Positions 1 through 7,238 of a DNA stretch of 17,545 nt are shown here, in pieces. Origin of the DNA: Acidimicrobiia bacterium. GTDB taxonomy: Bacteria > Actinomycetota > Acidimicrobiia > Acidimicrobiales > CATQHL01. Below the pieces are notes generated by a model that was not told the DNA's origin, searched no databases, and saw only the letters and a program-made list of their open reading frames with translations. The stretch's first letter is position 1. The number at the start of each line of letters is the position of its first letter. The translations under genes and the position numbers were made by a program. The DNA is taken from contig JAGWAK010000026.1 of the NCBI GenBank assembly GCA_021296435.1, forward strand, positions 1 to 17,545. The letters are read 5' to 3'.

Positions 1-360
1 CTCGGCGAGGCTGAGCCCCAGCAGCCGCTCGGCGGCGTTCTGCATCACGCCCGGCTCGGTGGAGACGCCGACGGTGAACGTGGCCGGCGTGTTGACCCTG
101 ATGTTCTGCTGCGACAGTGCCCCCTGCAGCTTGATCTCGATGGAGATGGGGGTGAGATCCAGGAAGGCGTAGCCCTGGATGATCGGCCAGACGAGCGCGC
201 CACCGCCGTGCAGGCAGCGGGCCGACTCGCCGACACCGCCGACACGGCCATAGATCACGAGGATCCGATCCGACGGGCAGCGCTTGTAGCGCGACGCCAC
301 CCACAGGATTGCGATCAGGAGGACGGCGACGAGGCCGACTACTAGGGCGATGACTGCCAT
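1..360 (-). CDS. Flotillin-like SPFH domain protein, N-terminal part (runs off the left edge)
   Basis: Only the first 120 codons are in the window; the gene reads leftward from ATG at 358-360 and is still open at base 1. The protein begins with one hydrophobic segment (about residues 2-19), then a basic stretch (ASRYKRCPSDRILVIYGRV), the layout of bacterial flotillins (FloT/YuaG, FloA), which insert in the membrane by the N-terminus and carry a cytoplasmic SPFH domain. The visible SPFH start includes GGGALVWPIIQGYAFLDLTP and a strand-rich part up to VNTPATFTVGVSTEPG. An AAGGAAA ribosome site lies just upstream within 361-373. It is the second gene after the NfeD-like gene, 57 nt downstream of it, the same pairing as yuaF-floT in Bacillus. 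Known family role: oligomeric scaffold of membrane microdomains. The C-terminal coiled coil cannot be checked here. Confidence 0.85.
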   Translation of the reverse strand, partial: MAVIALVVGLVAVLLIAILWVASRYKRCPSDRILVIYGRVGGVGESARCLHGGGALVWPIIQGYAFLDLTPISIEIKLQGALSQQNIRVNTPATFTVGVSTEPGVMQNAAERLLGLSLAE

Positions 361-417
361 TTGGTTTCCTTTCGGCGGGTCTCGGGGAGAGAGTCCAGGA
401 GGCGGGTTCGGCCGGCG

Positions 418-975
418 CTAGGTCAGCGGCTCGACCAGGACGGTCGTGGGGTCCACCAAGTCGGTCACCTTGACGCGGGTCTTGGCGGGCAGGTCCTCCG
501 GCGCGGTGGTGTAGGCGTCGATCACGCGCATCCGCCCTTGCACCATCACCTCCACCTTGCCCGGCTGGGTGCGGTCGGCGGCCACTGCTATGTAGACGGT
601 GCCGTTGACACCGATGGCGCTGTGGTAGTCGAGCGAGCCGCTCTCGTTCATCCTGGCGAACCGCCGCCAGATGAGCGCCACGATGAAGAACACCGCCAGC
701 CCGACGATCACCGCCACGATCACCGAGACCGACGTGGAGTTGTCGCCCTGCTTCATGAGCACGCCCGTCCAGCCGAAGGCGAAGAAGAAGGCCGTGAGGC
801 TGCGCAGCGACAAGTAGCCCACGTCGGCGTCGCTGGCGTCGAAGTCGATGTCGAAGTCCAGACCGACACCAAGGGTCATCAGCACCAACTGCAGCATCAG
901 GAAGGCGCCCGCGACGATGCCGATCAGGTAGAAGACTTGCAGGTCGCCGGTCAGGGCGTTCCACCAGTCGCCCAT
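418..975 (-). CDS. NfeD/YuaF-like membrane protein with C-terminal OB-fold domain
   Basis: A 185-residue protein with three hydrophobic segments (about residues 13-37, 59-76 and 81-103), followed by a soluble, strand-rich C-terminal domain (about 115-185) fitting the OB-fold of NfeD-family proteins. Between segments 1 and 2 lies an acidic loop (LDFDIDFDASDADVG) leading into LRSLTAFFFAFGWTGVL, a pattern I know from YuaF-like partners of flotillins. The ATG start at 973-975 has a strong ribosome site, AGAGGTGAAG, at 981-990. The flotillin gene follows on the same strand after 57 nt, so the two are probably one operon. Family knowledge: NfeD-like proteins are encoded beside flotillin/stomatin genes and work with them in membrane organisation; no enzymatic activity is implied for this short form, which lacks the ClpP-like protease domain of long NfeD proteins. 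Confidence 0.8.
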   Translation of the reverse strand: MGDWWNALTGDLQVFYLIGIVAGAFLMLQLVLMTLGVGLDFDIDFDASDADVGYLSLRSLTAFFFAFGWTGVLMKQGDNSTSVSVIVAVIVGLAVFFIVALIWRRFARMNESGSLDYHSAIGVNGTVYIAVAADRTQPGKVEVMVQGRMRVIDAYTTAPEDLPAKTRVKVTDLVDPTTVLVEPLT

Positions 976-1003
976 GGGAGCTTCACCTCTCGTCGGTTCG
1001 GGG

Positions 1004-1026
1004 CGGAGCCGCCCGCTGGGGCTCCG
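1004..1026. repeat. Inverted repeat (7-bp stem) in the nfeD leader region
   Basis: CGGAGCC at 1004-1010 pairs perfectly with GGCTCCG at 1020-1026 across a 9-nt loop. It lies between the predicted nfeD transcript start and its ribosome site, so it could fold in the leader RNA, or be a binding site between the divergent nfeD and rimO genes. No T-run follows it on either strand, so it is not a typical intrinsic terminator. Confidence 0.45.
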
Positions 1027-1035
1027 ATCCCTCTC

Positions 1036-1041
1036 AGGCTA
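1036..1041 (-). promoter_or_regulatory. Putative -10 box of the nfeD-flotillin operon
   Basis: On the minus strand this reads TAGCCT, the same hexamer found before the moxR and rpsA starts in this window. It would place the transcript start near 1029, leaving a leader of about 54 nt with a clear ribosome site. No good -35 box is visible. Inference from sequence only. Confidence 0.4.
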
Positions 1042-1155
1042 CCGGCACCATGGCGCGCCGGCCAAGGTCGGCGCCCGGTCCAAGCCGCCGCGCTGCGGGA
1101 TATCACCGCCGCGCAACCACGGCTCCTCAACCATCGGCGACTCGGGTGCCGGGGG

Positions 1156-1161
1156 TACGCT
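1156..1161 (+). promoter_or_regulatory. Putative -10 box for rimO, placed for a leaderless transcript
   Basis: TACGCT lies 8 nt before the GTG at 1170. The identical hexamer precedes murJ at a similar distance. No Shine-Dalgarno sequence precedes either the GTG at 1170 or the one at 1146, so a leaderless mRNA beginning at or near 1170 is the simplest reading. Confidence 0.5.
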
Positions 1162-1169
1162 CAGAGTTC

Positions 1170-2867
1170 GTGGCGCGGCGGTACTGGTTGGAGACCTTGG
1201 GATGCCCCAAGAACCAGGTCGACTCCGACAAGATCGCCGGGCGGCTCGCTGCCGACGGCTTCCGGCCCGCCGAAGACGTCGCCGACGCGGACTTGGTGGT
1301 CGTCAACACCTGCGCCTTCATCGACGAGGCCAGGCGCGAGTCGCTGGAGACCGTCGACAGCCTGGCAGCGCAGCGGCGCGCCGGTGCGCAACTGGTGGTG
1401 ACCGGCTGCTTGGCCGAACGGGCGGGCTCCCGGCTGGCCGAGGACCGGCCCGAGATCGATGCCGTGGCGGGCTTCGGCGAGCCGATCGCCCTGGGGCCCA
1501 CCCGCCGCGGGCGGCGTCGTTCGCTGCAGGTCGCCGGGGGCGGTCCGGTGCCCCGCTTGGACCTGCTCAACATGCCCCGGCCTCGGGCGCAGGCGCCCTG
1601 GGCCTACGTGAAGATCGCCGAGGGCTGCGACCGCCGCTGCGGCTACTGCGCCATTCCCAGCTTCCGGGGGCCGCAGCGCTCGCGCAGCGCCGAGTCGATA
1701 CTGGCCGAGATCGAGGCCCTGGGCGCCCGCGAGGTTGTGCTGGTGGCCCAGGATCTGGCCTCCTACGGCCGCGACGGGGGTCGCGGCGAGCGCCGCCTGG
1801 TGCCGCTGGTGGAAGCGGCGCGGGAGCTGGTGCCGTGGGTGCGGCTGCTCTACCTCTACCCCTCGGATCTCACCGATGAGCTGATCGCGGCGATTCTCGC
1901 CACCGGCGTGGCCTACTTCGACCTCTCGCTGCAGCACGCCTCCCGCCCGCTGCTGCGCCGGATGCGCCGCTGGGGCGACGGGGAGCGCTTCGCGGCGCGC
2001 ATCGCCGAGATCCGCCGCGCCGCGCCGCACGCCGCCTTCCGTTCCAACTTCATCGTGGGCTACCCCGGCGAGACCGAGGAGGACCACGACGCCCTGCTGG
2101 ACTTCGTCGCCGCGGCGGAGCTGGACTGGGTGGGCGTGTTCGCCTACTCGCCCGAGGAGGGCACGTACTCGGTCGACCTGGACGGCGAGGTCCCCGCGCC
2201 GCTGATCACCGAGCGCATGGCCGAGCTGCGCGAGCTCTGCGACGAGATCACCGAGCGCCGCCGCCGCGCCCTCGTGGGCAGCGCTGCGACCGTGCTGGTG
2301 GATCGGCCGGGACGGGCGCGCAGCCACCGGGAGGCCCCCGAGATCGACGGCCTCGTGGAAGTGCCCGATGACCTGGCGCCGGGGAGCTTCGCGGAGGTCG
2401 AGATCATCGGGGCCGCCGGCGTCGACCAGATGGCGGCGCCGCAGGTCGCCGCCGGCTCCCGAGGGGCGCGGCGGTCTCGGGCTGTCCACGCCGGCGAACA
2501 TCATCACCTTGGCGCGCATCGGCGCCTCGCCAGTGCTGTTCTGGTTGATCCTGCGCGCCCGCGACGACGGCGGGGCCTCGTGGCTGGCCGTGGCGGTGGC
2601 TTTGGTATTCGCCGCCTCCGACGCCTGGGACGGCCACCTGGCGCGGAACACCGGCACCGTCACCCGCACAGGAGCGTTCCTGGATCCGCTTGCGGACAAG
2701 ATCGTGGTCCTGGGTTCGATGGCGTCCCTCGCCGCCATCGGCAGGGTGAGCTGGATCCCGGTCGCGCTCATCGCCGCCCGCGAGGTGGCACTGCGCCCGC
2801 CGCGGGGTCTCGGTCCCCGCCCGGCGCTCGGCCAAGTGGAAGGTCATCCTCCAGGGACTGGCGGTGA
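1170..2867 (+). CDS. rimO: Ribosomal protein uS12 methylthiotransferase RimO, apparently missing its normal stop codon
   Basis: RimO is a radical-SAM enzyme that adds a beta-methylthio group to an aspartate of ribosomal protein S12. The three N-terminal cluster-binding cysteines of the methylthiotransferase domain are at C12 (LETLGCPKN), C48 (VVNTCAFIDEARRES) and C80 (VVTGCLAER). The radical-SAM CxxxCxxC is at C153, C157 and C160 (EGCDRRCGYC). A TRAM domain ends around base 2450 (EVEIIGAAGVDQMAAPQV). Start: GTG 1170, chosen for its distance from the TACGCT box; GTG 1146 and ATG 1050 are in-frame alternatives. Odd: family homology ends about residue 430, but the frame stays open for 135 more codons across pgsA as an arginine-rich, out-of-frame translation until TGA at 2865. 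CGA at 2460-2462 is one transition from TGA and would give a normal 430-residue RimO. Identity is certain; the 3' end is not. Confidence 0.93.
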   Translation: MARRYWLETLGCPKNQVDSDKIAGRLAADGFRPAEDVADADLVVVNTCAFIDEARRESLETVDSLAAQRRAGAQLVVTGCLAERAGSRLAEDRPEIDAVAGFGEPIALGPTRRGRRRSLQVAGGGPVPRLDLLNMPRPRAQAPWAYVKIAEGCDRRCGYCAIPSFRGPQRSRSAESILAEIEALGAREVVLVAQDLASYGRDGGRGERRLVPLVEAARELVPWVRLLYLYPSDLTDELIAAILATGVAYFDLSLQHASRPLLRRMRRWGDGERFAARIAEIRRAAPHAAFRSNFIVGYPGETEEDHDALLDFVAAAELDWVGVFAYSPEEGTYSVDLDGEVPAPLITERMAELRELCDEITERRRRALVGSAATVLVDRPGRARSHREAPEIDGLVEVPDDLAPGSFAEVEIIGAAGVDQMAAPQVAAGSRGARRSRAVHAGEHHHLGAHRRLASAVLVDPARPRRRRGLVAGRGGGFGIRRLRRLGRPPGAEHRHRHPHRSVPGSACGQDRGPGFDGVPRRHRQGELDPGRAHRRPRGGTAPAAGSRSPPGARPSGRSSSRDWR

Positions 2868-3040
2868 TCCTCACCCTCGTCCCGCCCCTTGCTGCATCCG
2901 ACGCCCTGGCCCGTGAGGCGTTCGTTCTGGCTGTCTGGTGGCTGGCCGTGGCGGCCACCGCCGTCACCGGCCTGCTCTATCTTCTCGACGGCCGCAGAGC
3001 AGCCACCGAGGGCGGCGGCGCCGGCGGAGGTCCCCGATGA
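2482..3040 (+). pseudogene. pgsA: CDP-alcohol phosphatidyltransferase (PgsA family), frameshifted near 2794
   Basis: The first part, in the frame of 2482, encodes LSTPANIITLARIG and the full CDP-alcohol phosphotransferase signature D-x2-D-G-x2-A-R-x8-G-x3-D-x3-D (from SDAWDGHLAR to FLDPLADK), the Mg-binding catalytic site of enzymes that make phosphatidylglycerol phosphate or related lipids. After IAAREVAL at 2793 this frame turns into an unrelated Arg/Pro-rich translation. The family sequence resumes one frame over from 2795 (ARRGVSVPARRSAKWKVILQ), with two further hydrophobic segments and a TGA at 3038-3040 overlapping the cinA ATG. From memory of relatives, about seven residues are missing at the join, fitting a deletion of roughly 20 nt. 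No ATG, GTG or TTG start lies at the expected place; CTG 2482 aligns with where family members begin, and ATG 2368 would add an implausible leader. Either a real pseudogene or a consensus error. The neighbourhood rimO-pgsA-cinA is the usual actinobacterial order. Confidence 0.75.
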
Positions 3041-4290
3041 GGTGCGAGGTCGTCGCCGTCGGTACCGAGCTGCTGTTGGGGCAGGTGGTCGACACCAACT
3101 CGTCGTGGATCGGCGAGCACCTGGCCGGGCTCGGGATTGACTCGTACTACCAGACGAAGGTCGGCGACAACCTGGATCGGATCTGCGCTGTGCTGGGCAC
3201 CGCTGTGGGGCGCAACGACTTCGTCGTCGTCTGCGGCGGTCTGGGGCCGACCCCCGATGACATCACCCGCGACGCGCTGGCCGCTGTCATGGGGGTGGCG
3301 TTGCGCCGCGACCCCGAGCTGGTCGAGCGCATCTCGGCCAAGTTCTGGCGGCGCGGCCGGTCGATGCCCGCCAACAACCTGCAGCAGGCCGACGTTCCCG
3401 AGGGCGCCGCGGTCATCCCCGTCTTTCCCGGCACTGCGCCCGGCCTCGTCTGCCCGGTGGGCGACACCGTGGTCTACGCGGTTCCCGGCGTGCCGTGGGA
3501 GATGAAGACGATGATGACCGAGTGGATTGCGGAGGACATGCGGCGCCGGGCGGGTGTCTCGGGGGTGATCCAGAGCCGCACGCTGCGCACCTGGGGTGAG
3601 TCCGAGGGCGGCCTGGCCGAGCGGCTGGGCGGTGTCATCGACCGGCTCGACGCCTCCGGGACGGTGACGCTGGCCTTCCTGGCGTCGGGGATCGAGGGTC
3701 TCAAGGTGCGCCTCACCGCCAAGGCGGACACGGCCACCGAGGCGACCGCGATGCTGGATACCGAGGAGGCGGCCGTGCGGGCGGCCATCGACGATCACCT
3801 GGTGTTCGGCACCGACGAGGAGACCATGGAGACGGCGGTGCTGGGGCTATGCCGCAGGGCGGGTCTCACGCTGGCCACGGCGGAGTCGCTGACAGGGGGA
3901 ATGATCGCGGCGCGCCTGAGCGCGGTACCCGGTGCCAGCGATGTGTTCCGGGGCTCGCTGGTGACCTACGCCGCCGAGACCAAGCGCAACCTGCTGGGCG
4001 TCCCAGCCGGTCCCGTCGTGTCCGAGGCGGCGGTAAGGGCCATGGCCGGCGGTGCCTGCGAACAGCTGGGCGCCGATTGCTCGCTGGCTGTGACGGGGGT
4101 CGCCGGCCCCGCCCCCGCCGACGGCGAGGAACCCGGGATGGTCTGGATGGCCACCTCGGTCGACGGCGAGGTCGTGGCGCGCCGCCAGCACTTCCCGTTC
4201 GATCGGGAGCGGACTCGCCAGTTCACGACCATCGGCGTGCTCAACGAGTTGCGCCTGCGCCTCCGGGAACGGGAGGCGGCTACACGATGA
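3037..4290 (+). CDS. cinA: CinA family protein: COG1058 domain plus nicotinamide-nucleotide amidohydrolase domain
   Basis: A 417-residue two-domain CinA, a usual full length. The N-terminal MoaB/MogA-like domain shows VVAVGTELLLGQVVDTNS at the start and GGLGPTPDDITRDALA near residue 70. The C-terminal PncC-like domain (from about residue 265) shows ATAESLTGGMIAARLS, then VPGASDVFRGSLVTYAAE and AVTGVAGPAPADG. Family knowledge: the PncC domain deamidates NMN to nicotinic acid mononucleotide in pyridine nucleotide recycling; the N-terminal domain is linked to ADP-ribose pyrophosphatase activity in some members; the competence link comes from the gene name only. Start ATG 3037 has GGAGG at 3026-3030 with 6-nt spacing and overlaps the TGA that ends the pgsA frame. 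Its stop overlaps the ppx start (ATGA), so it is probably translated in a coupled way with both neighbours. Confidence 0.93.
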   Translation: MRCEVVAVGTELLLGQVVDTNSSWIGEHLAGLGIDSYYQTKVGDNLDRICAVLGTAVGRNDFVVVCGGLGPTPDDITRDALAAVMGVALRRDPELVERISAKFWRRGRSMPANNLQQADVPEGAAVIPVFPGTAPGLVCPVGDTVVYAVPGVPWEMKTMMTEWIAEDMRRRAGVSGVIQSRTLRTWGESEGGLAERLGGVIDRLDASGTVTLAFLASGIEGLKVRLTAKADTATEATAMLDTEEAAVRAAIDDHLVFGTDEETMETAVLGLCRRAGLTLATAESLTGGMIAARLSAVPGASDVFRGSLVTYAAETKRNLLGVPAGPVVSEAAVRAMAGGACEQLGADCSLAVTGVAGPAPADGEEPGMVWMATSVDGEVVARRQHFPFDRERTRQFTTIGVLNELRLRLREREAATR

Positions 4291-5903
4291 CGTCCCCGGA
4301 TAGCTTGAACCCCGTGGTGAATGGGGCGGCGGGCGAGGTGCATGCCGCCATCGACGTCGGGACCAACTCCTTCCACCTGGTTGTCGCCCGGGTCAGCTCC
4401 AGCGGGGGCCTCGAGATCCTCTTCCGGGACAAGGAGGTGGTGCGCCTGGGATCCGGCTCGGGCGACATGCGACACCTCACGGCGGATGCCATCGACCGGG
4501 GGATCGAAGCCCTGCGCGGGCTGGTCAAGACCGCCGCCTCCTACGGCGCCGACGTGCGGGCGGTGGCGACGAGTGCGGTCCGCGAGGCTGAGAACCGCCA
4601 CGAGTTCCTGGATCGGGCAGCCGCCGAGGCCGGGGTCCAGGTGGAGGTCATCTCCGGCACCGAGGAGGCCCGGTTGATCCATCTGGGGGTGGTGCAGGCG
4701 CTGTCGGTGTTCGACCGGCAGATCCTGGTCACCGACATCGGCGGCGGCAGCACCGAGTTGCTCATCGGCCGGGGCACGCGGCCCCTGGCGGTGCGCAGCG
4801 TCAAGCTGGGACACGTCCGTCTCACCGACCGCTTCTTCCCCGGCGGCGTGGCCACCGACGCCGCGGTGGAGGAGTGCCGCACCTACGTGCGGTCGTTCCT
4901 GACCCCCGTGGGCCACGATCTGGGGCCTTTCAGGTACGACCTGGCCGTGGGCAGTTCGGGGACGATCGCCACGATCGCCCAGATGGCCGAGTACCTGCGC
5001 AACGGGCGAGCCGATCGCTGGCTCAACAACGTCTCCTTCAGCCGCGCCCAGCTGGCCGAGGTCACCGACGCCGTGCTCCGCGCGCCGACCCCCGAGTCGC
5101 GCCGTGCCATCGGCGGCCTCGACGAGCGCCGGGCCGATGTCATCGTGGCGGGCGTCCTGTTGGCCGAGGGCGTGTTCGAGTGCTTCGACATCCCGTCCAT
5201 CACGGTGTCCGGCTATGCGCTGCGCGAGGGCGTGCTGCTGGACGGGGTGCACGCCGGGGGCAACGGCGATGCCTTCTGGCATCTCAGCGACATCAGGCGG
5301 GAGTCGGTGCTGCGTATCGCCGAGGACTACGACGAGGAGCGCCCGCACGTCCAGCGGGTGACCGACCGGGCGCTGCAGCTCTTCGACGAGCTCGGGGAAC
5401 TGCACCGCTTCGGGCTGTACGAGCGGGACCTGCTGGAGGCCGCCGGGATGCTGCACAACGTGGGGCGTTTCATCTCCCGCGGGGCGCACCACAAGCACAG
5501 CTACTACATCATCCGCAGCAGCGACCGGCTGCTGGGGTTCACCGAGCGCGAGGTGGAGCTGATCGCTCTCGTGGCGCGCTACCAGCGCAAGGCGCTGCCC
5601 CGGCCGGGCCACGCCGAGTTCGCGGCTCTGACCGTGGCCGACCGTGCCCGGGTGCAGTTGCTGGCGGGGATCCTGCGGGTCGCCATCGCGCTCGACCGGA
5701 CTCGCAGCGGCGCCGTGAGCGGCCTGACAGCCGAGGCCGGCGAGGCCCTCGTGATCAGTTGCCACACCGCGCCGGGCGCCGATGCAACGGTGGAGTTGTA
5801 CACGGCCAACCAACGCAGCGAACTCTTGGCCACAGCCACCGGGCTGGAGGTACGGGTCGTGGCTGAGAGCCCTATTCCCGCCGGCTCCGGTTCGGGTGCC
5901 TAG
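4287..5903 (+). CDS. ppx: Ppx/GppA family exopolyphosphatase / pppGpp phosphohydrolase with C-terminal HD-like domain
   Basis: A 538-residue protein of the actin-like ASKHA fold. The phosphate-1 motif is DVGTNSFHLVVA (D23), a catalytic-type glutamate lies in SGTEEARL (about E126), and the phosphate-2 motif is VTDIGGGSTELLIG (D150). A helical HD-like region (LHNVGRFISRGAHHKHSYYI, about residues 389-408) follows the two ASKHA lobes, as in long Ppx proteins such as the E. coli enzyme. Family reaction: removal of terminal phosphates from polyphosphate and/or conversion of pppGpp to ppGpp; sequence alone does not separate these. Start ATG 4287 overlaps the cinA stop and has GGGAGG at 4271-4276; GTG 4317 is a less likely start. 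The gene ends in TAG 5901-5903, whose palindromic CTAG also supplies the stop of the opposing proA gene. Confidence 0.9.
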   Translation: MTSPDSLNPVVNGAAGEVHAAIDVGTNSFHLVVARVSSSGGLEILFRDKEVVRLGSGSGDMRHLTADAIDRGIEALRGLVKTAASYGADVRAVATSAVREAENRHEFLDRAAAEAGVQVEVISGTEEARLIHLGVVQALSVFDRQILVTDIGGGSTELLIGRGTRPLAVRSVKLGHVRLTDRFFPGGVATDAAVEECRTYVRSFLTPVGHDLGPFRYDLAVGSSGTIATIAQMAEYLRNGRADRWLNNVSFSRAQLAEVTDAVLRAPTPESRRAIGGLDERRADVIVAGVLLAEGVFECFDIPSITVSGYALREGVLLDGVHAGGNGDAFWHLSDIRRESVLRIAEDYDEERPHVQRVTDRALQLFDELGELHRFGLYERDLLEAAGMLHNVGRFISRGAHHKHSYYIIRSSDRLLGFTEREVELIALVARYQRKALPRPGHAEFAALTVADRARVQLLAGILRVAIALDRTRSGAVSGLTAEAGEALVISCHTAPGADATVELYTANQRSELLATATGLEVRVVAESPIPAGSGSGA

Positions 5904-7192
5904 GAGCGGATCTGGCCGTCGCCGCGGATGACGTTCTTGACAGCGGTGAGGTGGACGACGCCCATCGGGCCGCGTACGTGCAGCTTCTGGGTGCTGATGC
6001 CGATCTCGGCGCCGTAACCCATTTCCTCGCCGTCGACGAACCGGCTCGAAGCGTTGACGAGCACGGCGGCGGCGTCGATTTCGGCGCAGAACCGCTCGGC
6101 GGCCGCCTCGTCGGCGGTCACGATCACTTCCGAGTGCCCCGTGCCGTAGTGGTTGACGTGATCGATGGCCTCATCGAGTGAGTCCACGACGCGCACCGAC
6201 AGCTTGTAATCCAGGAACTCGGTGGCGAAGTCGGACTCGGTGGCCGGTTCGATGCCGGGTACGAGTGCCCGCGAGGCTTCGTCGCCGACCATCTCCACCG
6301 TGGGCATCGCCCGGGCCAGGCGCGGCAGGAGGTCCGCCGCCTCAGCGGCATGCACGACCAGCGACTCCGTTGCGTTGCAGACCGAGGGGCGTTGGGTCTT
6401 GCCGTTCACCACGATCGCCTCGGCCATATCCAGGTCGGCGCCGCGGTCGACGTAGACGTGGCAGTTCCCGTCGCCGTCCAGGATGAACGGCACGGTGGCG
6501 TTCTCCATGATGGAGCGGATGAGGGCGGGCCCGCCGCGGGGGATGAGGCAGTCCACGTAGCCGCTGAGCCGCATGAACTCCACCGCCGCCTCCCGGCTGG
6601 TGTCCTCCACGAGAATCAGGGCGTCGGCGGGCACGTCACTGGCGGCGTACGCCTGGCGCAGCACCGCGGCGATGGCCAGGTTCGATCCGATGGCCATGGA
6701 CGAGCCTCGCAGGAAGGCCACGTTGCCGGACTTGAGGCAGATGCCGGCGGCGTCGCTGGTGACGTTGGGCCGGCTCTCGTAGACGATCGCCACCACGCCG
6801 AGCGGCACACGCACCTGCTGGAGGTGCAGACCGTTGGGGCGCACGTCGGTGGCGACGACGGTACCCACCGGGTCCGGGAGGTCGGCTACCTGGCGCAGGC
6901 CACCGGCCATGCCGTCGATGCGGGCCGGGGTAAGACGCAGCCGATCCAGCAGGGTCGCCGAGATGCCGGCCTCCTTGGCTGCCGCCAGGTCCCCTTCGTT
7001 GGCCTCGAGCAACTCGTCGCCGCGCGCCTGCAGATCGTCCGCCGCGGTCCGCAGGGCCCGATCCTTGGCGGCCGTCGGTGCGGCGGCCAGCAGCGGTGCC
7101 ACCGCCTTGGCGCGCCGGCCGAGAGCCTCCATGACCTGCCGTTTGGTCGTCGCCTCGCCAACTGCGGGGCCGACCGCTCCGGATGCCTCCAC
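5900..7192 (-). CDS. proA: Gamma-glutamyl phosphate reductase (proline biosynthesis)
   Basis: A 430-residue ProA, the NADPH-dependent enzyme that turns gamma-glutamyl phosphate into glutamate-5-semialdehyde. The aldehyde-dehydrogenase fold is recognisable throughout: RVPLGVVAIVYESRPNVTSD, the cofactor-binding part KSGNVAFLRGSSMAIGSN, PRGGPALIRSI, and catalytic C272 in KTQRPSVCNATESLV. The C-terminus has the diagnostic GAEIGISTQKLHVRGPMG and ends KNVIRGDGQIR. The GTG start at 7190-7192 has GGGAGG in the complement of 7199-7204. The family partner proB is not adjacent in this window. The gene stands alone, tail to tail with ppx (4-base overlap) and divergent from murJ. Nothing looks truncated. 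Confidence 0.95.
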   Translation of the reverse strand: MEASGAVGPAVGEATTKRQVMEALGRRAKAVAPLLAAAPTAAKDRALRTAADDLQARGDELLEANEGDLAAAKEAGISATLLDRLRLTPARIDGMAGGLRQVADLPDPVGTVVATDVRPNGLHLQQVRVPLGVVAIVYESRPNVTSDAAGICLKSGNVAFLRGSSMAIGSNLAIAAVLRQAYAASDVPADALILVEDTSREAAVEFMRLSGYVDCLIPRGGPALIRSIMENATVPFILDGDGNCHVYVDRGADLDMAEAIVVNGKTQRPSVCNATESLVVHAAEAADLLPRLARAMPTVEMVGDEASRALVPGIEPATESDFATEFLDYKLSVRVVDSLDEAIDHVNHYGTGHSEVIVTADEAAAERFCAEIDAAAVLVNASSRFVDGEEMGYGAEIGISTQKLHVRGPMGVVHLTAVKNVIRGDGQIRS

Positions 7193-7226
7193 GGCGTGCC
7201 TCCCGAGTGCCCTGAGCAGCGCTGAT

Positions 7227-7232
7227 TACGCT
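7227..7232 (+). promoter_or_regulatory. Putative -10 box for murJ, placed for a leaderless transcript
   Basis: TACGCT is followed by 6 nt and then the GTG start of murJ at 7239. No Shine-Dalgarno sequence precedes this GTG. The box lies inside the predicted leader of the divergent proA gene. Inference from sequence pattern only. Confidence 0.55.
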
Positions 7233-7238
7233 CTTGCC

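Noticed and set aside
361..1401. A 346-codon plus-strand frame over the NfeD-like gene and the start of rimO
   Set aside because: Its translation is His/Gly/Arg-rich and unlike any protein I know, while the minus strand gives membrane segments, a ribosome site and an operon partner.
1161..2771. A 536-codon open frame on the minus strand opposite rimO and pgsA
   Set aside because: GC-rich antisense shadow: low-complexity Arg/Gly/His-rich translation with no recognisable domain, fully overlapping rimO, whose conserved cysteines and TRAM domain are clear.
2790..2800. Programmed ribosomal frameshifting in pgsA
   Set aside because: No slippery heptamer or downstream pseudoknot is apparent, and about seven residues are missing at the join, which a frameshift alone would not remove.
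2463..2867. A natural RimO-PgsA style fusion or a new RimO C-terminal domain
   Set aside because: The frame past 2460 is the out-of-frame reading of pgsA, Arg/Gly/His-rich, with no sign of a folded domain.
3966..5813. A 615-codon open frame on the minus strand opposite cinA and ppx
   Set aside because: Same kind of shadow; the plus strand encodes recognisable catalytic motifs, and the antisense product is His/Gly/Val-rich without domain signs.
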